Assembly (NCBI RefSeq): GCF_947179165.1 | Contig: NC_077239.1 | Coordinates: 744,001 to 808,000 of the forward strand | Origin: Solanum dulcamara | Taxonomy: Eukaryota; Streptophyta; Magnoliopsida; Solanales; Solanaceae | Length of the DNA: 64,000 bases | Reading direction: 5' to 3' | In this document: positions 23,581-34,329 of the stretch, piece after piece | Numbering within the stretch: position 1 is the first letter of the stretch | How the letters are laid out: each line of letters begins with the position of its first letter | Notes under the pieces: model-generated | Told to the model about the DNA's origin: nothing | Databases searched by the model: none | The model's input: the letters and a program-made list of their open reading frames with translations, nothing else | Position numbers and translations under genes: made by a program

Positions 23581-25493
23581 TGTCACGATCCGAATTCAGG
23601 TGTGATGACACTCATCTCAACCCACTGAGACGAGTCAGCCTAAAACTCAACGGAAAGTAAATGCAGAAGTAATTGAGATAAAACAAGGTTTAACTCAGTC
23701 AAAAACAAATAAATAATCTCAAAATCCCCCAAGACTGGTTGTCACGTATACAAGCCACTAATAAATTACCAAAGTACGAAAGAGAATACAGTCACAATAT
23801 CTTTGTCTCTAGAATAGGACTAAAATATAATAAAAGAGTAAGAGGTGTCCGCTAGATGGATGTAACAACTACCTCAACACTCGGAATGATAGCCTCGGAT
23901 GTAGTAGAAAATAGTAGGAGATCAAGTAGATCCGGGCTCACAACCTACACAAGTGTGGAAGCAAGGGGTGAGTACCAAACAACACGGTACTCAGCAAGTG
24001 GATAACTAAAACTAAGCAAAGCTTAATAGATACAAGTACTCCTGTCCTCCCAACCGAACCTCCTTAACTACGACCTGCATAAAATCAGCTCAACTCTACA
24101 CTTGTACATTAACAACAGTAATACAGTCCACAAATACTCATCAATAGTCTCGTCAATGAATCATACCAAATCAAGTCCAGCACACACAGAGCAATATAGG
24201 GGTAAACACAAATTCACAAATATTAGAAAGGTGCAATGCAATGCAATGAAATGATGCATGTCTGTCCTATCGGTACACATCCGCTGAATCACAGTCCAGA
24301 ACCCATGGGGGACATTTCTGTCCATGTAACCTGTCATGGAGCGTGTAGCCCGTCCCCTCAATATATATATTCTGCCACGGAGCATGTGCCCGACCCTTTT
24401 ATTTCATAATACCTGCCACGGAGCGTATGGCCCGATCCCTTTTATTTTATATCATTTTAGTCTCAACACAATATGTCAGAACCAACGCAATCGATTCATG
24501 TTTATATAATTCACGATAATAATATGACAACAACAATAAGTTTTCCTATCTCACATCAACATAGTCATTTCACATGTCCAAAATAAATCTACAATCACAA
24601 CATATGAATTCCATCAATACATGTCATTAGATCATCATATTATACCCCTGATCTCCAATTTTTTAAGGCCAATCATATAGTCAATAACCCAGTCTAATTC
24701 TCACTACTCTCTAGTACACATAACACAAAAATACAAGCATCTACAAGCTTAAACTGAGATTTAGAAATTCACTTGCCTTAATTAATCAAGAAATTACTCC
24801 GGTACTTGAGCCTTCTCTTTTGGTTGGGCATCCAAATAAGTATAATCTAATCAAATAAATAACCACAATAAGATTTTGAAACTAACAACACCCATATTAT
24901 TATATGTCTCGCCTAGACCCAAAACCTACCCAAATCTATAATCAAGTTCTTAATGTTGATGTCAAATAACATGTCAACTTTCATATTTTCAAATTTTAAG
25001 CCTAGGGTTAGGTTCTAATTTTCCCAATATCATAAATTTAATGAAATTCATAAAATATAATATATCTAATATTTAATTATCTACCTCAATATATCAAAAC
25101 TCGGGAACTAACTCATTCTATGTCATTGAAGTCAAATCTGAAATTTTCTTTTCGATTATGTTCACTCATGATAAAATAAACTCACATGTCAAATTTTAGC
25201 TAAAACGGATCGTTATTCGACCCCCAAATTAAGATTTTATATGAAGAACCCTAGGGTCATATTTTCTTATATCAGCATTATTTTCTCCACCAATATACCC
25301 TAAAAATATGTTCATAATCACATGAAAATTTAATGGAAAGGATGAGAAAAATTACGTTGACGCTTTGGATTGAAAATTCATATTTTTCTCTTCTCCTTTA
25401 TTTTTCTTTCTTCCTCCGTATTTTTTTTCCCAACTTCTGCATTCTTTCTTCGTCGCTGTGCCGCCGTTACATCTGATGGCTTAATGCCATCAG

Positions 25494-25570
<77 letters not shown>

Positions 25571-25825
25571 TATTTTCTTCTTTTTCTTTTCTACTCAATT
25601 ATGTATAAAAATTTATAAACTCTATCCTTTTCCTTTAATAATTGGTATAGAGTATTAATTAAATTAACACTTTAACCCACTAATTAAATAAATTCTCTAA
25701 AATTATCCCTCAACTAATTAATCAAAGTTACCGAAAGGTCTAAAATTTTCAACTTAAATTTACGAAAAGGGTCTTCTATGAAAGGAGGAAAACTCATTCT
25801 CAAAATTACCTAACGGGTCATTAGA
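23581..25825 (-). mobile_element. Solo LTR, family 1 copy B, target duplication CATTA
   Basis: The 2245-bp unit starts TGTCACGATCCG and ends GGGTCATTAGA, where copy A ends ATTACA. It is flanked by CATTA at 23576-23580 and 25826-25830. It has the same orientation as copy A. Internal landmarks shared with A and C include the minisatellite (about three units at 24318-24445) and GGGAACTAACTCATTCTATG-like wording. A TA run and a TTA run occur at about 25498-25571. It has no retrotransposon genes beside it. Confidence 0.85.
25498..25571. repeat. TA then TTA microsatellite inside solo LTR B
   Basis: A run of TA dinucleotides passes directly into a run of ATT/TTA trinucleotides. The matching place in copy C (27070-27125) has AAT, then TA and CA repeats. 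Confidence 0.85.
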
Positions 25826-26536
25826 CATTATGCCAAGTCTATACAAATTACGTGCCACTTTCACGCCAAGTCTATATAAATTACATGTCATTTTTATGTC
25901 AAGTCCCTTCCCTGTCATTAAGGTTGACAGAGTACACATTCATGTCAAAATATATGCCAAAATTTATGTCACTTTTATGCCATTTGATGTTCACATGGTG
26001 CACATTCCATGCCAACTATATCACAGTACAAAAATTCATACCAATTTCATGTCAAATGCAAAAAATATATATCAAACTTATTCAATTTAACCCAATTTTG
26101 AATAATTATAAAACAAGCAAAAAATGGTTCTATGATACATAATATGTAATCATATCAATTACGTGGCTTTTATATACAAATTCCATACAAAAAAAATACT
26201 ACATACTTTTGTAAGAGTTTGTATATAAAACATGTTATCTCAATTATATATTAATTTAATACAAACTTAAAATACATAAATACACCTTCATCAAAATGTT
26301 AAATTTATACAAATTTAGGGCAACTGTAAAACACACAATAAAAAATGTAGTCTATAACAACAAATAAACAATCTAAAAATATACATAAAGTAAATCAAAA
26401 TCATTTCATTTTTTCAAAAAATGCTAAGACATAAAGTATATCAATTTCGTAGTAATTCATACAACTTTCATAATAGGGGTATAAATAAAAAAAATTAAAA
26501 AGAATATGTTCAAAAATAATTGTTAAATAAAAACAT

Positions 26537-26807
26537 TCACAACATGTTTGACTTTTTTTGATTTGAGGATTTTTTAATCCTTCCATGTTGAACTATTAGG
26601 TCATTTTTTTCTGATGGTTTTGAAGGCTCGTCCTTTTTCACACTCTTTGCCTTTTTTGATTTATTCTCACTTACGAAATCAGAATCAGAATTTGAATCTG
26701 AAAAGTCGGATGAATGAGAATCCAACATCTTCTCCTTTCTTTTTTTCCCCTTCTCCGTAGTTTCTTTGTTCTTGACTTGGGTTTTCTTCTTCGTGAATGT
26801 ATTCTAA
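26537..26807 (-). pseudogene. Part of a charged low-complexity ORF, split by solo LTR C
   Basis: On the minus strand a Ser/Asp/Glu/Lys-rich frame of 63 residues starts at 26728 and ends at 26537. Upstream of it, across the LTR at 26808-29136, the sequence at 29137-29390 is also charged and Lys/Pro-rich (for example the phrase TPRKSPKFVEDE). The two parts were adjacent before the LTR inserted. Their frames do not join cleanly and stops are present. It could be the tail of an old transposon-borne gene or of a lost host gene. I do not recognise the protein. Confidence 0.35.
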
Positions 26808-27072
26808 TGTAATGACCCGTTATGTCATTTTGAGAACGAGTCTTCTTTCCTTCATAAAAGACTCATTCCGTACATTTAAATTGTAAATTTTAGACTATTC
26901 GATAACTTCATTTAATTAATTGATGGGTGATTTTAAATAATTAATTTAATTGATGGGCTAAAGTGTTAATGCATTTAATACTTATACCACTTTTCTTATA
27001 TTTAATAAATTAGGTTAGTAGGATTTGTCATTTTAGTACATAATTAATTTAGAAAAGAAAAAGAAGGGAATA

Positions 27073-27105
<33 letters not shown>

Positions 27106-29136
27106 TTATATATATACACACACAATCTGATGGCATTAAGCCATCAGATGTGCGGCGGCAAACAAGAAAAAAAAAAACCGCAGAAACAAGAAAAAAAAAT
27201 ACGGAGGAAGAAAGAAAAGAAAGTGGAAAAGAAAAATAAAGGAGAAGAGAAAAATAGGGATTTTCATTCCAAAGCGTCAAGGTAATTATTCTCATCCTTT
27301 CCATTAAATTTTCATGTGATTATGAATATATTTTTAGGGTATATTGGTGGAGAAACAATGTTGAAATAAGAAAATATGACCCTAGGGTTCTTCATATAAA
27401 ATCTTGATTTGGGGGTCGAATAACGATCCGTTTTAGCTGAAATTTGACATGTGAGTTTATTTTATCATGAATGAACATAATCGGAAAGAAAATTTCAGAT
27501 TTGATTTCAATTACATAGAATGAGTTAGTTCCTGAATTTTGATATATTAAAATAGATAATTAAATATTAGGTATATTATATTTTATGAATTACATTAAAT
27601 TTATGATATTAGGGAAATTAGAACCTAACCCTAGGCTTAAAATTTGGAAATATGAGAGTTGACATGTTATTTGACGTCAACATTAAGAATTTGATTATAG
27701 ATTTGGGTAGGTTTTGGATCTAGGCTAGACATATAATAATATGAGTGTTGTTAGATTCGAAATCTTATTGTGGTTATTTATTTGACTAGATTACATTGAT
27801 TTGGAGACCCAACGAAAAAGGAAGGCTCAAGTACCGGTGTAATTGCTTGATTAATTAAGGCAAGTGAATTTCTAAACCTCAGTTTAAGCTTATAAATGCT
27901 TGTATTTCCGTGTCATATATACTAGGGAGTAATGAGAACTGGATTGGGTTATTGACTGTATGATTGACCTTAAAAATGGAGATGAGGGGTATAAAATGGT
28001 GATCTAATGACATGTATTGGTGGAATTGATATGTTGTGATTATGGGTTTATTTTGGACATGTGAAATGACTATGTTGATGTGAGATAGGAAAAATTATGG
28101 TTGTTGTCATATTATTATCGTGAATTATATGAACATGAATTGATTGCATTGGTTCTGACATATTGTGTTGAGATTGAAAATGATATGAAACAAAGGGGTC
28201 GGGCCACACGCTCCGTGGCAGGTATTATGAAACAAAGGGGTCGGGCCACACGCTCCGTGGCAGGTATTATGAAATAAAGGGGTCGGGCCACACGCTCCGT
28301 GGCAGGTATTATGAAATAAAGGGGTCGGGCCACACGCTCCGTGGCAGGATATATGTATTGAGGGGTCGGGCCACACGCTCCGTGGCAGGTTACATGGACA
28401 GAAATGTCCCCCATGGGTTCCGGACTGTGATTCAGCGGATGTGTACCGATAGGACAGACATGCATCATTTCATTGCACTGCATTGCACCTTTCTGATATT
28501 TGTGACTTTGTGCTTACCCCCATATTGCTCTGTGTGCTGAACTTGACTTGATATGATTCATTGACGAGACTATTGATGAGTATTTGTGGACTATATTACT
28601 GTTGTTATCGCACAAGTGTAGAGTTGGACTGGTTTTATGCAGGTTGTAGTTAAGGAGGTTCGGTTGGGAGGACAGGAGTACTTGTATCTATTAAGCTTTG
28701 CTTAGTTTTAGTTATCCACTTGCTGAGTACCGTGTTGTTTGGTACTCACCCCTTGCTTCCACACTTGTGTAGGTTGTGAGGCCGGACTTGTTTGATCTCC
28801 TAGTGTTTCCACCACATCTGAGGCTATCATTTCGAGTGTTGAGGTAGCTGTTACATCCATCTAGCGGACACCTCTTACTCTTTTATTATGTTTTAGTCCT
28901 ACTCTAGTGACAAAGACATTATGACTGTATTTGCTTTCGTACTTCGGTAATTTATTAGTGGCTTGTATACGTGACAACCAGTCTTGGGGGATTTTGGAGA
29001 TTATTTATTTGTTTTTGACTAATTTAAACCCTATTTTATCTCAATTACTTCCGCATTTACTTTTCGTTGAGTTTTAGGCTGACTTGTCTCGGTGGGTTGA
29101 GATGAGTGCCATCACACCCGAATTCGGGTCGTGACA
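26808..29136 (+). mobile_element. Solo LTR, family 1 copy C, target duplication TCTAA
   Basis: The 2329-bp unit begins TGTAATGACCCGTTATG and ends CGGGTCGTGACA, with TCTAA at 26803-26807 and again at 29137-29141. It is inverted relative to copies A and B and 982 bp from B. Intact TG...CA ends, a perfect 5-bp duplication and no adjacent gag or pol identify a solo LTR. It includes the fullest copy of the 42-bp minisatellite and a CCTAGGGTTCTTCATATAAA word also seen inverted in B. Confidence 0.88.
28195..28392 (+). repeat. Minisatellite, five units of 41-42 bp, inside solo LTR C
   Basis: Units start at 28195, 28237, 28279, 28321 and 28362. Each begins GGGGTCGGGCCACACGCTCC and continues GTGGCAGG plus an AT-rich spacer. 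The GC-rich core contrasts with the AT-rich surroundings. Solo LTRs A and B have only about two and three units, so copy number changed between family members. Confidence 0.92.
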
Positions 29137-29141
29137 TCTAA

Positions 29142-30025
29142 TTCCTCTTCAAAGGAGTTGGATTCTTGTTCGCTAGGGTGGTATTCTTTTTACGGGGGTT
29201 TGGGTTAAAATGTTGAAGATTGGTGGCTCAATCTCTACGTCATGTTCATCTTCTACAAATTTTGGACTCTTTCGTGGTGTCTGACAAGATTTTTTATTTT
29301 TATGCATCCTGATAAACCATTGAAATCGTGTTAAAAATAAAGGTATTGAAATAGTGAAGAAGAAATGTGTTATCTTTGTGATTATCACTCCATTAATTAT
29401 GTGGAGAGAGATAAAAAAAATTATAAAGAATTTAATTTAAATTAATTTTAAATAAATAGAGATATGTTAAGATCTGAGAATAAAATGTTATAACTTGAAA
29501 ATATTTAAAACTACATTTAAAACTTGAAATATTGACTCTTAAATATATGTATGGTGTAAATTTTTCTAAATTAAAACGAAAGGTGACACAAATTTTATTC
29601 ATCTCAAGCATATTTTTTAAAAAATTTAAGTTATATATTTTGATAATGTAAGTTCTTTTTATTATCAGTGTAATTTAATCTACTATCGCATGTTAATAAT
29701 CAATTTTATTAGATTACTTAGTATCATTTATCATAAAAAATTACTTATAATTATCTTATTAATAACTTGATTATTTAACCATCAAAATAATATATAGAAC
29801 AAAGTTAAAAAAGAAAAGTTAGGTCAAGGTGTAGTTCGCAATGGATACAAATATTATTTAGTATATGTGGGAGAAAAACAACCAACAATGTAGGCCAAGG
29901 AGTATTTAAGTGTGTGGGGAAAGGGACTATTATACTTTTTTTGAAAAAATCAAGAACATAATAATACTTGTATTTTTTATTTATTTTTGCTTCAACGTGT
30001 ATGCAGTGGGAACCACGATTATTAT
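29142..30025. other. Intergenic; start may be an old gene fragment
   Basis: 29173-29388 has a minus-strand frame with a charged C-terminal half (see the pseudogene at 26537-26807). The rest is AT-rich with no gene. Confidence 0.4.
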
Positions 30026-30033
30026 TTATCTAA

Positions 30034-31299
30034 GGGATAATACATCAAATCACTCCTGAATTTGGAATAACTTACTTTAGCATTTTAATTTTACGAGCGT
30101 TTATTTACTCCTCTAATTTAGCTATAAGTGAATAAATATCGCCCTAAAAATACAATATCAGTCTCATAATGACAAGTGTATTACACACGCGTCATATCAT
30201 TGCCACTCAGAACCACATAAGCACCACGTCAGAGCCACATTGGAAATTATCTAATTTTTGATTTTTGATTTTTTAATTCATTTCTTCCTTCCTTTTTTCA
30301 TGATTTTTTCTTTTCCTAATATTTTTAAACACTAATTAATTCCTAATTAGTTTAAGAAAAATTAAGGTCATTAGCTGTGAATTTTTCTTCTGGTACTGAC
30401 AGGCTACTTACTGCCGTTGTTTGTCAGCTGTGTTCCTCATTCTTATATATTTATATACTAATCAAGTTCTTATTCATAACTAATTCAAGAAAAACACATA
30501 TTTATTTACATGAATTTCACAAAATAAAATTTCTTTTTTCTACTCATCGTCATTATCAATCATCAACTCCGTAACACTAAAGATCGTCCGGCAAAACCTC
30601 ATGAGGAGTTTTTAGCTTCAAAAAAATTCAAAACATTTGTAAAAAATCAAATCTTCAATGTAAAGAGTAAAGAACATTATGTGGGTCTTGAAATTTATGT
30701 GAATTTCTATTTTTGTGTTGTTAATGAGAAAGTGTATTGTGTGTGGTTTGAAGAAGGAGAAAGGGGATGGGATGGGGTGGGGGTAGGGTGCGGGTGGGGA
30801 GTTTGAGGAAGAAGAGAGAGGTGTTTGCTAAATCGACATACAAGAAGATTGTATCATGGGTTCGAATTCCATTTTTGAGAATACCCGGCTATCTCCTACT
30901 TTAAATAGAGAAAATTTCCGTAAAAAAATCGAGTCTTGATAGTTCAAGTGAAAGTTTTTTAGACTAGTCCCATTAAGGTGGTGAGGAAATTGACTTTCAA
31001 GAGAAGGCTGGAGGGGTTTGAAGAAGAATGAGGTGGGGGGGGGGTTGTTGATGGTGGGTGAGGGTATGTTTGTTTTTTATTTTTATTATATAATCTATAT
31101 ATTAGTGGGACTATTTTTTATTAAAAAAATCATTTTACGCGCCTTCAGTTTTTTTTAATTTTTTTTTGGCACGTCAGACGTTGGGGGTGATATTAAATAC
31201 ATATGACACGAGATTAGGGGGTAAATAAACGCCTGTAAAGCTAAAGTGCTAAAGTAAATTATGCTGCCAAATTCAGGAATAATTTGATGTATTATCCCT
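30034..31299. mobile_element. Non-autonomous DNA transposon with long inverted ends, target duplication TTATCTAA
   Basis: The 1266-bp element has imperfect inverted ends of about 80 bp or more. The left starts GGGATAATACATCAAAT and continues through CTGAATTTGG, TTACTTTAGCA and GCGTTTATTTAC. The right end reverse-complements to the same order. Identical 8-bp TTATCTAA flanks it at 30026-30033 and 31300-31307, which fits hAT-like insertion. It has no transposase frame. Inside are a G-rich stretch (30760-30800) and a tRNA-B-box-like GGGTTCGAATTCC at about 30859, perhaps a nested SINE fragment. Confidence 0.8.
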
Positions 31300-31307
31300 T
31301 TATCTAA

Positions 31308-33200
31308 TATCTCAATTATACTATGCAACAACGATAGCATATTTGATGTACTTTCATAAGCGGGGTTTAAGGAGAATGACATGTATGCAACCTTATTCCA
31401 ATCTTATTAAGGTAAAAAAATGATTTCTCATATATACAAATTCTACAATTTTACTTGTACCAAATTAATGTTTACCTTACATTACTTTCAAACAATCTCA
31501 ATTATTTATTTATTTTGAAGGAAATATTGTGTATGTGATTGAAAGTTTGCGCTAGATGACACCTCTAGTCGAAACACATTCTCCATCAAAGGTGGAATCA
31601 AGATTTAGTGTTTATGAATTTTAATTCTTTGTACTATAAATTTAGAGAATTTTAAGTCAAATATGTAGTTTGACCAAAGCTAATCGACTTCGATCAAACC
31701 ATTATAACTCCGCCCCATGAACCCCTATTTTAATAATAATAAAAAAAAACTCTCAAAAGATCTCCAGAAACACTTGTTGAACTTCATATATAACAGCAGA
31801 AATAACAATCAAACAAAAAGAAAATATTTGTTCTGGAAACTCTTTTGGCAAACAGGTTTGGCCAATTTTTAATTAATTTTTTTTCAAGAAAAAAAATCTC
31901 TATAAAGTTGTCCAAATGGTCCCAACAAAATCTCTTTTTCTTATTAATAGAGTTAAATTATAAGAATATCATATCTTATGAAAATTAAATAAAATCCATG
32001 ATCACAAGTACATCTGTAAGCGTGCATTATTTCATGATTATGCTGAGGCAAGTTCAAATTAACAAAATTAAATATTCAAAGTTTTTTTATATATATAATT
32101 TTATTTCTTTCTTCTCCATAAAAAAAAAGAGAGAAAAAAAAGGAGTAAAGGGGTCTTGTGATTGGTGAAGGGCAAAATTGTTTAACAGTCATTCTTTTAA
32201 GAGTGTATATTTTATTAATTGACCGTATAAAAGATATTTATTTAATTATATTATTTAAAAGATATTCATTCATAAAATAATCGATAATCTTAAAAAAATG
32301 AAAACGATCTTCTATAATCGGTCAAAATACAACAATAATGAAAAATCTTATATAATGAGTCAGAATATATTGATAGTGCAAAAAATTCACAAATATTCAC
32401 TTTTAATTTTTGTAATTGAAAAATTCTAAAATTCAACTTGCAAATTTTAAATTTTTACTATTTTCTATAGATAGGTGTCAAAAAAGTATCCATAAATGTT
32501 TTATCCCTAATGACTCACTAACGTGGTTGATTTATGTACATGTCTCTTTTCTAAGTCTGTCATATAGATATTGTCACTATTTTTAAAAGTCGTACAAATA
32601 TAACTCTTGAAAAATTACTCTTTCAAATAATATTAGAACTCTAGTCTAATAATTACGAATATATTACTCAATCTAACATATAAAATATTAAACCGTTGTT
32701 TAACATTTGCAGTGATTTATAAAATTCTCCGATCTAACATTTTCTCATAAATTTTTTCAAAAATAATAAATTACATCATAATCTATAATGTTCATAAATT
32801 ATAAATAAATAAAAGGAGGGCCCCTTTATTAAAAATTTGTCCTTTAATTTTTGTGAATTTCTTTAAGTACAAAGTTTTTCTTTTAAGTCCAAAATGAAAG
32901 GAGAATTATTTGATAGGACAAGAGATTTATTTTGTTTGTTGTGTATCCCTTTCTTTAGAAACTTAAAGGGAAAAAAAATTAATTGTTCATTTTCACGAGG
33001 GTGACCAGTGTCAACATCAAAAGTTTTGATGTATCAAAAGAAATCACCTGATTTATACTATTCAAATTTTTTTCCTATCAAATATTGACAATAACATATA
33101 TGAATCCAAAAATTTAATGTTTGTTGTTGATAAATAAGGCCCCCCTTTAGCATACACCCCCTATTAATTGGAATGAGAGTTGTCTCATTTCTCTCTTCCT
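31308..33200. other. Intergenic, AT-rich
   Basis: About 1.9 kb without a gene or recognised repeat. Confidence 0.5.
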
Positions 33201-33207
33201 TTTTTTA

Positions 33208-33382
33208 GTCGGTGTTTGATATTTATATTTGACTCACGATTACTTTAAATTTGTGTTATCTAAAATTCATTAAAAAAGGAAGGATTTCAAAACGAGACTT
33301 TATATCAAGACTTGACTTTGAGACTTCTAATTATAAATCTGATTACGAATAAAAAGATCTTATCCATCATAACAAAGGTTGT
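33208..33382 (-). mobile_element. SolS-type SINE, decayed (family 2)
   Basis: On the plus strand the order is GTGTTTGATATTTATATTTG, AAATTTGTGTTATC, GACTTTGAGACTTCTAATTA, AAGATCTTATCCATCATAAC. This is a minus-strand, AT-shifted copy of a Solanaceae SINE. Other copies are at 33637-33815, 60308-60480 and 63125-63320. Confidence 0.5.
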
Positions 33383-33636
33383 ATATACTCATATTTTGAA
33401 ATACCAAAGGCCACATATACACAAATGGATTTGATAAGAAATTAGCTTAACTTTATACCATGATGGGGCTACTTTATCTCATTTTGCAAGAGATATATAG
33501 AGCCCTTTCTGAAAGATTTTAAAAAAAAAATTCTTTTGCCCTTTTTCTGTTTATTATATTGAATAATTAATTAACATGGTTTTATTGGTTGAAAATATTA
33601 TGTTGCCTTTAAAAAAAAATAAAAAATTCTCATATG

Positions 33637-33815
33637 CTATTTGATATTCACATTAAATCTCCCATTAATTTGAATTTGTGTCGTGTAAGATCATTAAAAT
33701 AGAAAATGCTACTTATCAAAAAAAAAAATCATATCAAAACTCAGGGCTCATATTTGAGATATCTAATTAAGCGTGAAAAAAAATCTTATTCATCCTACTG
33801 TGAACGTTAATGATT
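33637..33815 (-). mobile_element. SolS-type SINE, decayed (family 2)
   Basis: Same order of phrases as the copy at 33208: TTTGATATTCACATTAAATC, TTGAATTTGTGTCGTG, GAGATATCTAATTAAG, AATCTTATTCATCC. The two copies are about 430 bp apart in the same orientation, and could be separate insertions or a segmental duplication. Confidence 0.5.
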
Positions 33816-34153
33816 GTATGTAATTATTCTACTACATGGTTGTGAATTGTGATTCATGTGCAAGTCCTCACACACATAAATGTATAGCATATATTATTAT
33901 GTGGTCAACTCGAATTGTTCATTTTCATGTTCATGCCTAAGAAAAATAATTCGTAAAAATCCCATCAACTATGCTAATCTCAATAATCACTCGCAAAAAT
34001 TTAGAAACAATTCTAATTTGTGTTTTTGTCTAAACAAAAGTTTAATTTTTAAATATTAATTTTAATTTTGAAAATAAAAATTACTTTCTCAAACATTCAC
34101 AATTTTCAAGCCCAAACACCCCCTAATAAAGAAATTATGAGTTGTTAATTTGA
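33816..34153. other. Intergenic, AT-rich
   Basis: No gene or named repeat is seen before the copia 5' LTR. Confidence 0.5.
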
Positions 34154-34158
34154 AATTC

Positions 34159-34329
34159 TGTTGAAAAAGTAGTCAAAAGTGGATGTCCATGGAACCCACT
34201 TTCACTGTAGTGAATAGTATTAAAACTATGAAATGAAACACACTGAATTCTCTGATCTCTCTCTTTCTCTTACTATTTCTTAATATTTCTCCTTCTTATT
34301 AATTTGCTAAGTTAATTTATTTTATAATA
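34159..34329 (+). repeat. Copia 5' LTR, internally deleted
   Basis: 171 bp against 281 bp for the 3' LTR. The ends match (GTGGATGTCCATGG near the start; CTCTGATCTCTCTC and TTTGCTAAGTTA near the end). About 110 bp in the middle are missing, including the TATA box region. Its last bases read ATAATA where the 3' LTR reads ATAACA. Confidence 0.88.

Noticed and set aside
28115..28540. Open frames of 122, 83 and 60 residues on both strands
   Set aside because: They are translations of the 42-bp minisatellite inside a solo LTR. The peptide simply repeats with the DNA unit, and similar frames occur at the same place in the other two LTR copies.
30840..30875. Possible tRNA gene (GGGTTCGAATTCC)
   Set aside because: Only the B-box/T-arm-like word is present. 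No tRNA-like A box, anticodon arm or acceptor pairing is seen. A SINE fragment is more likely.
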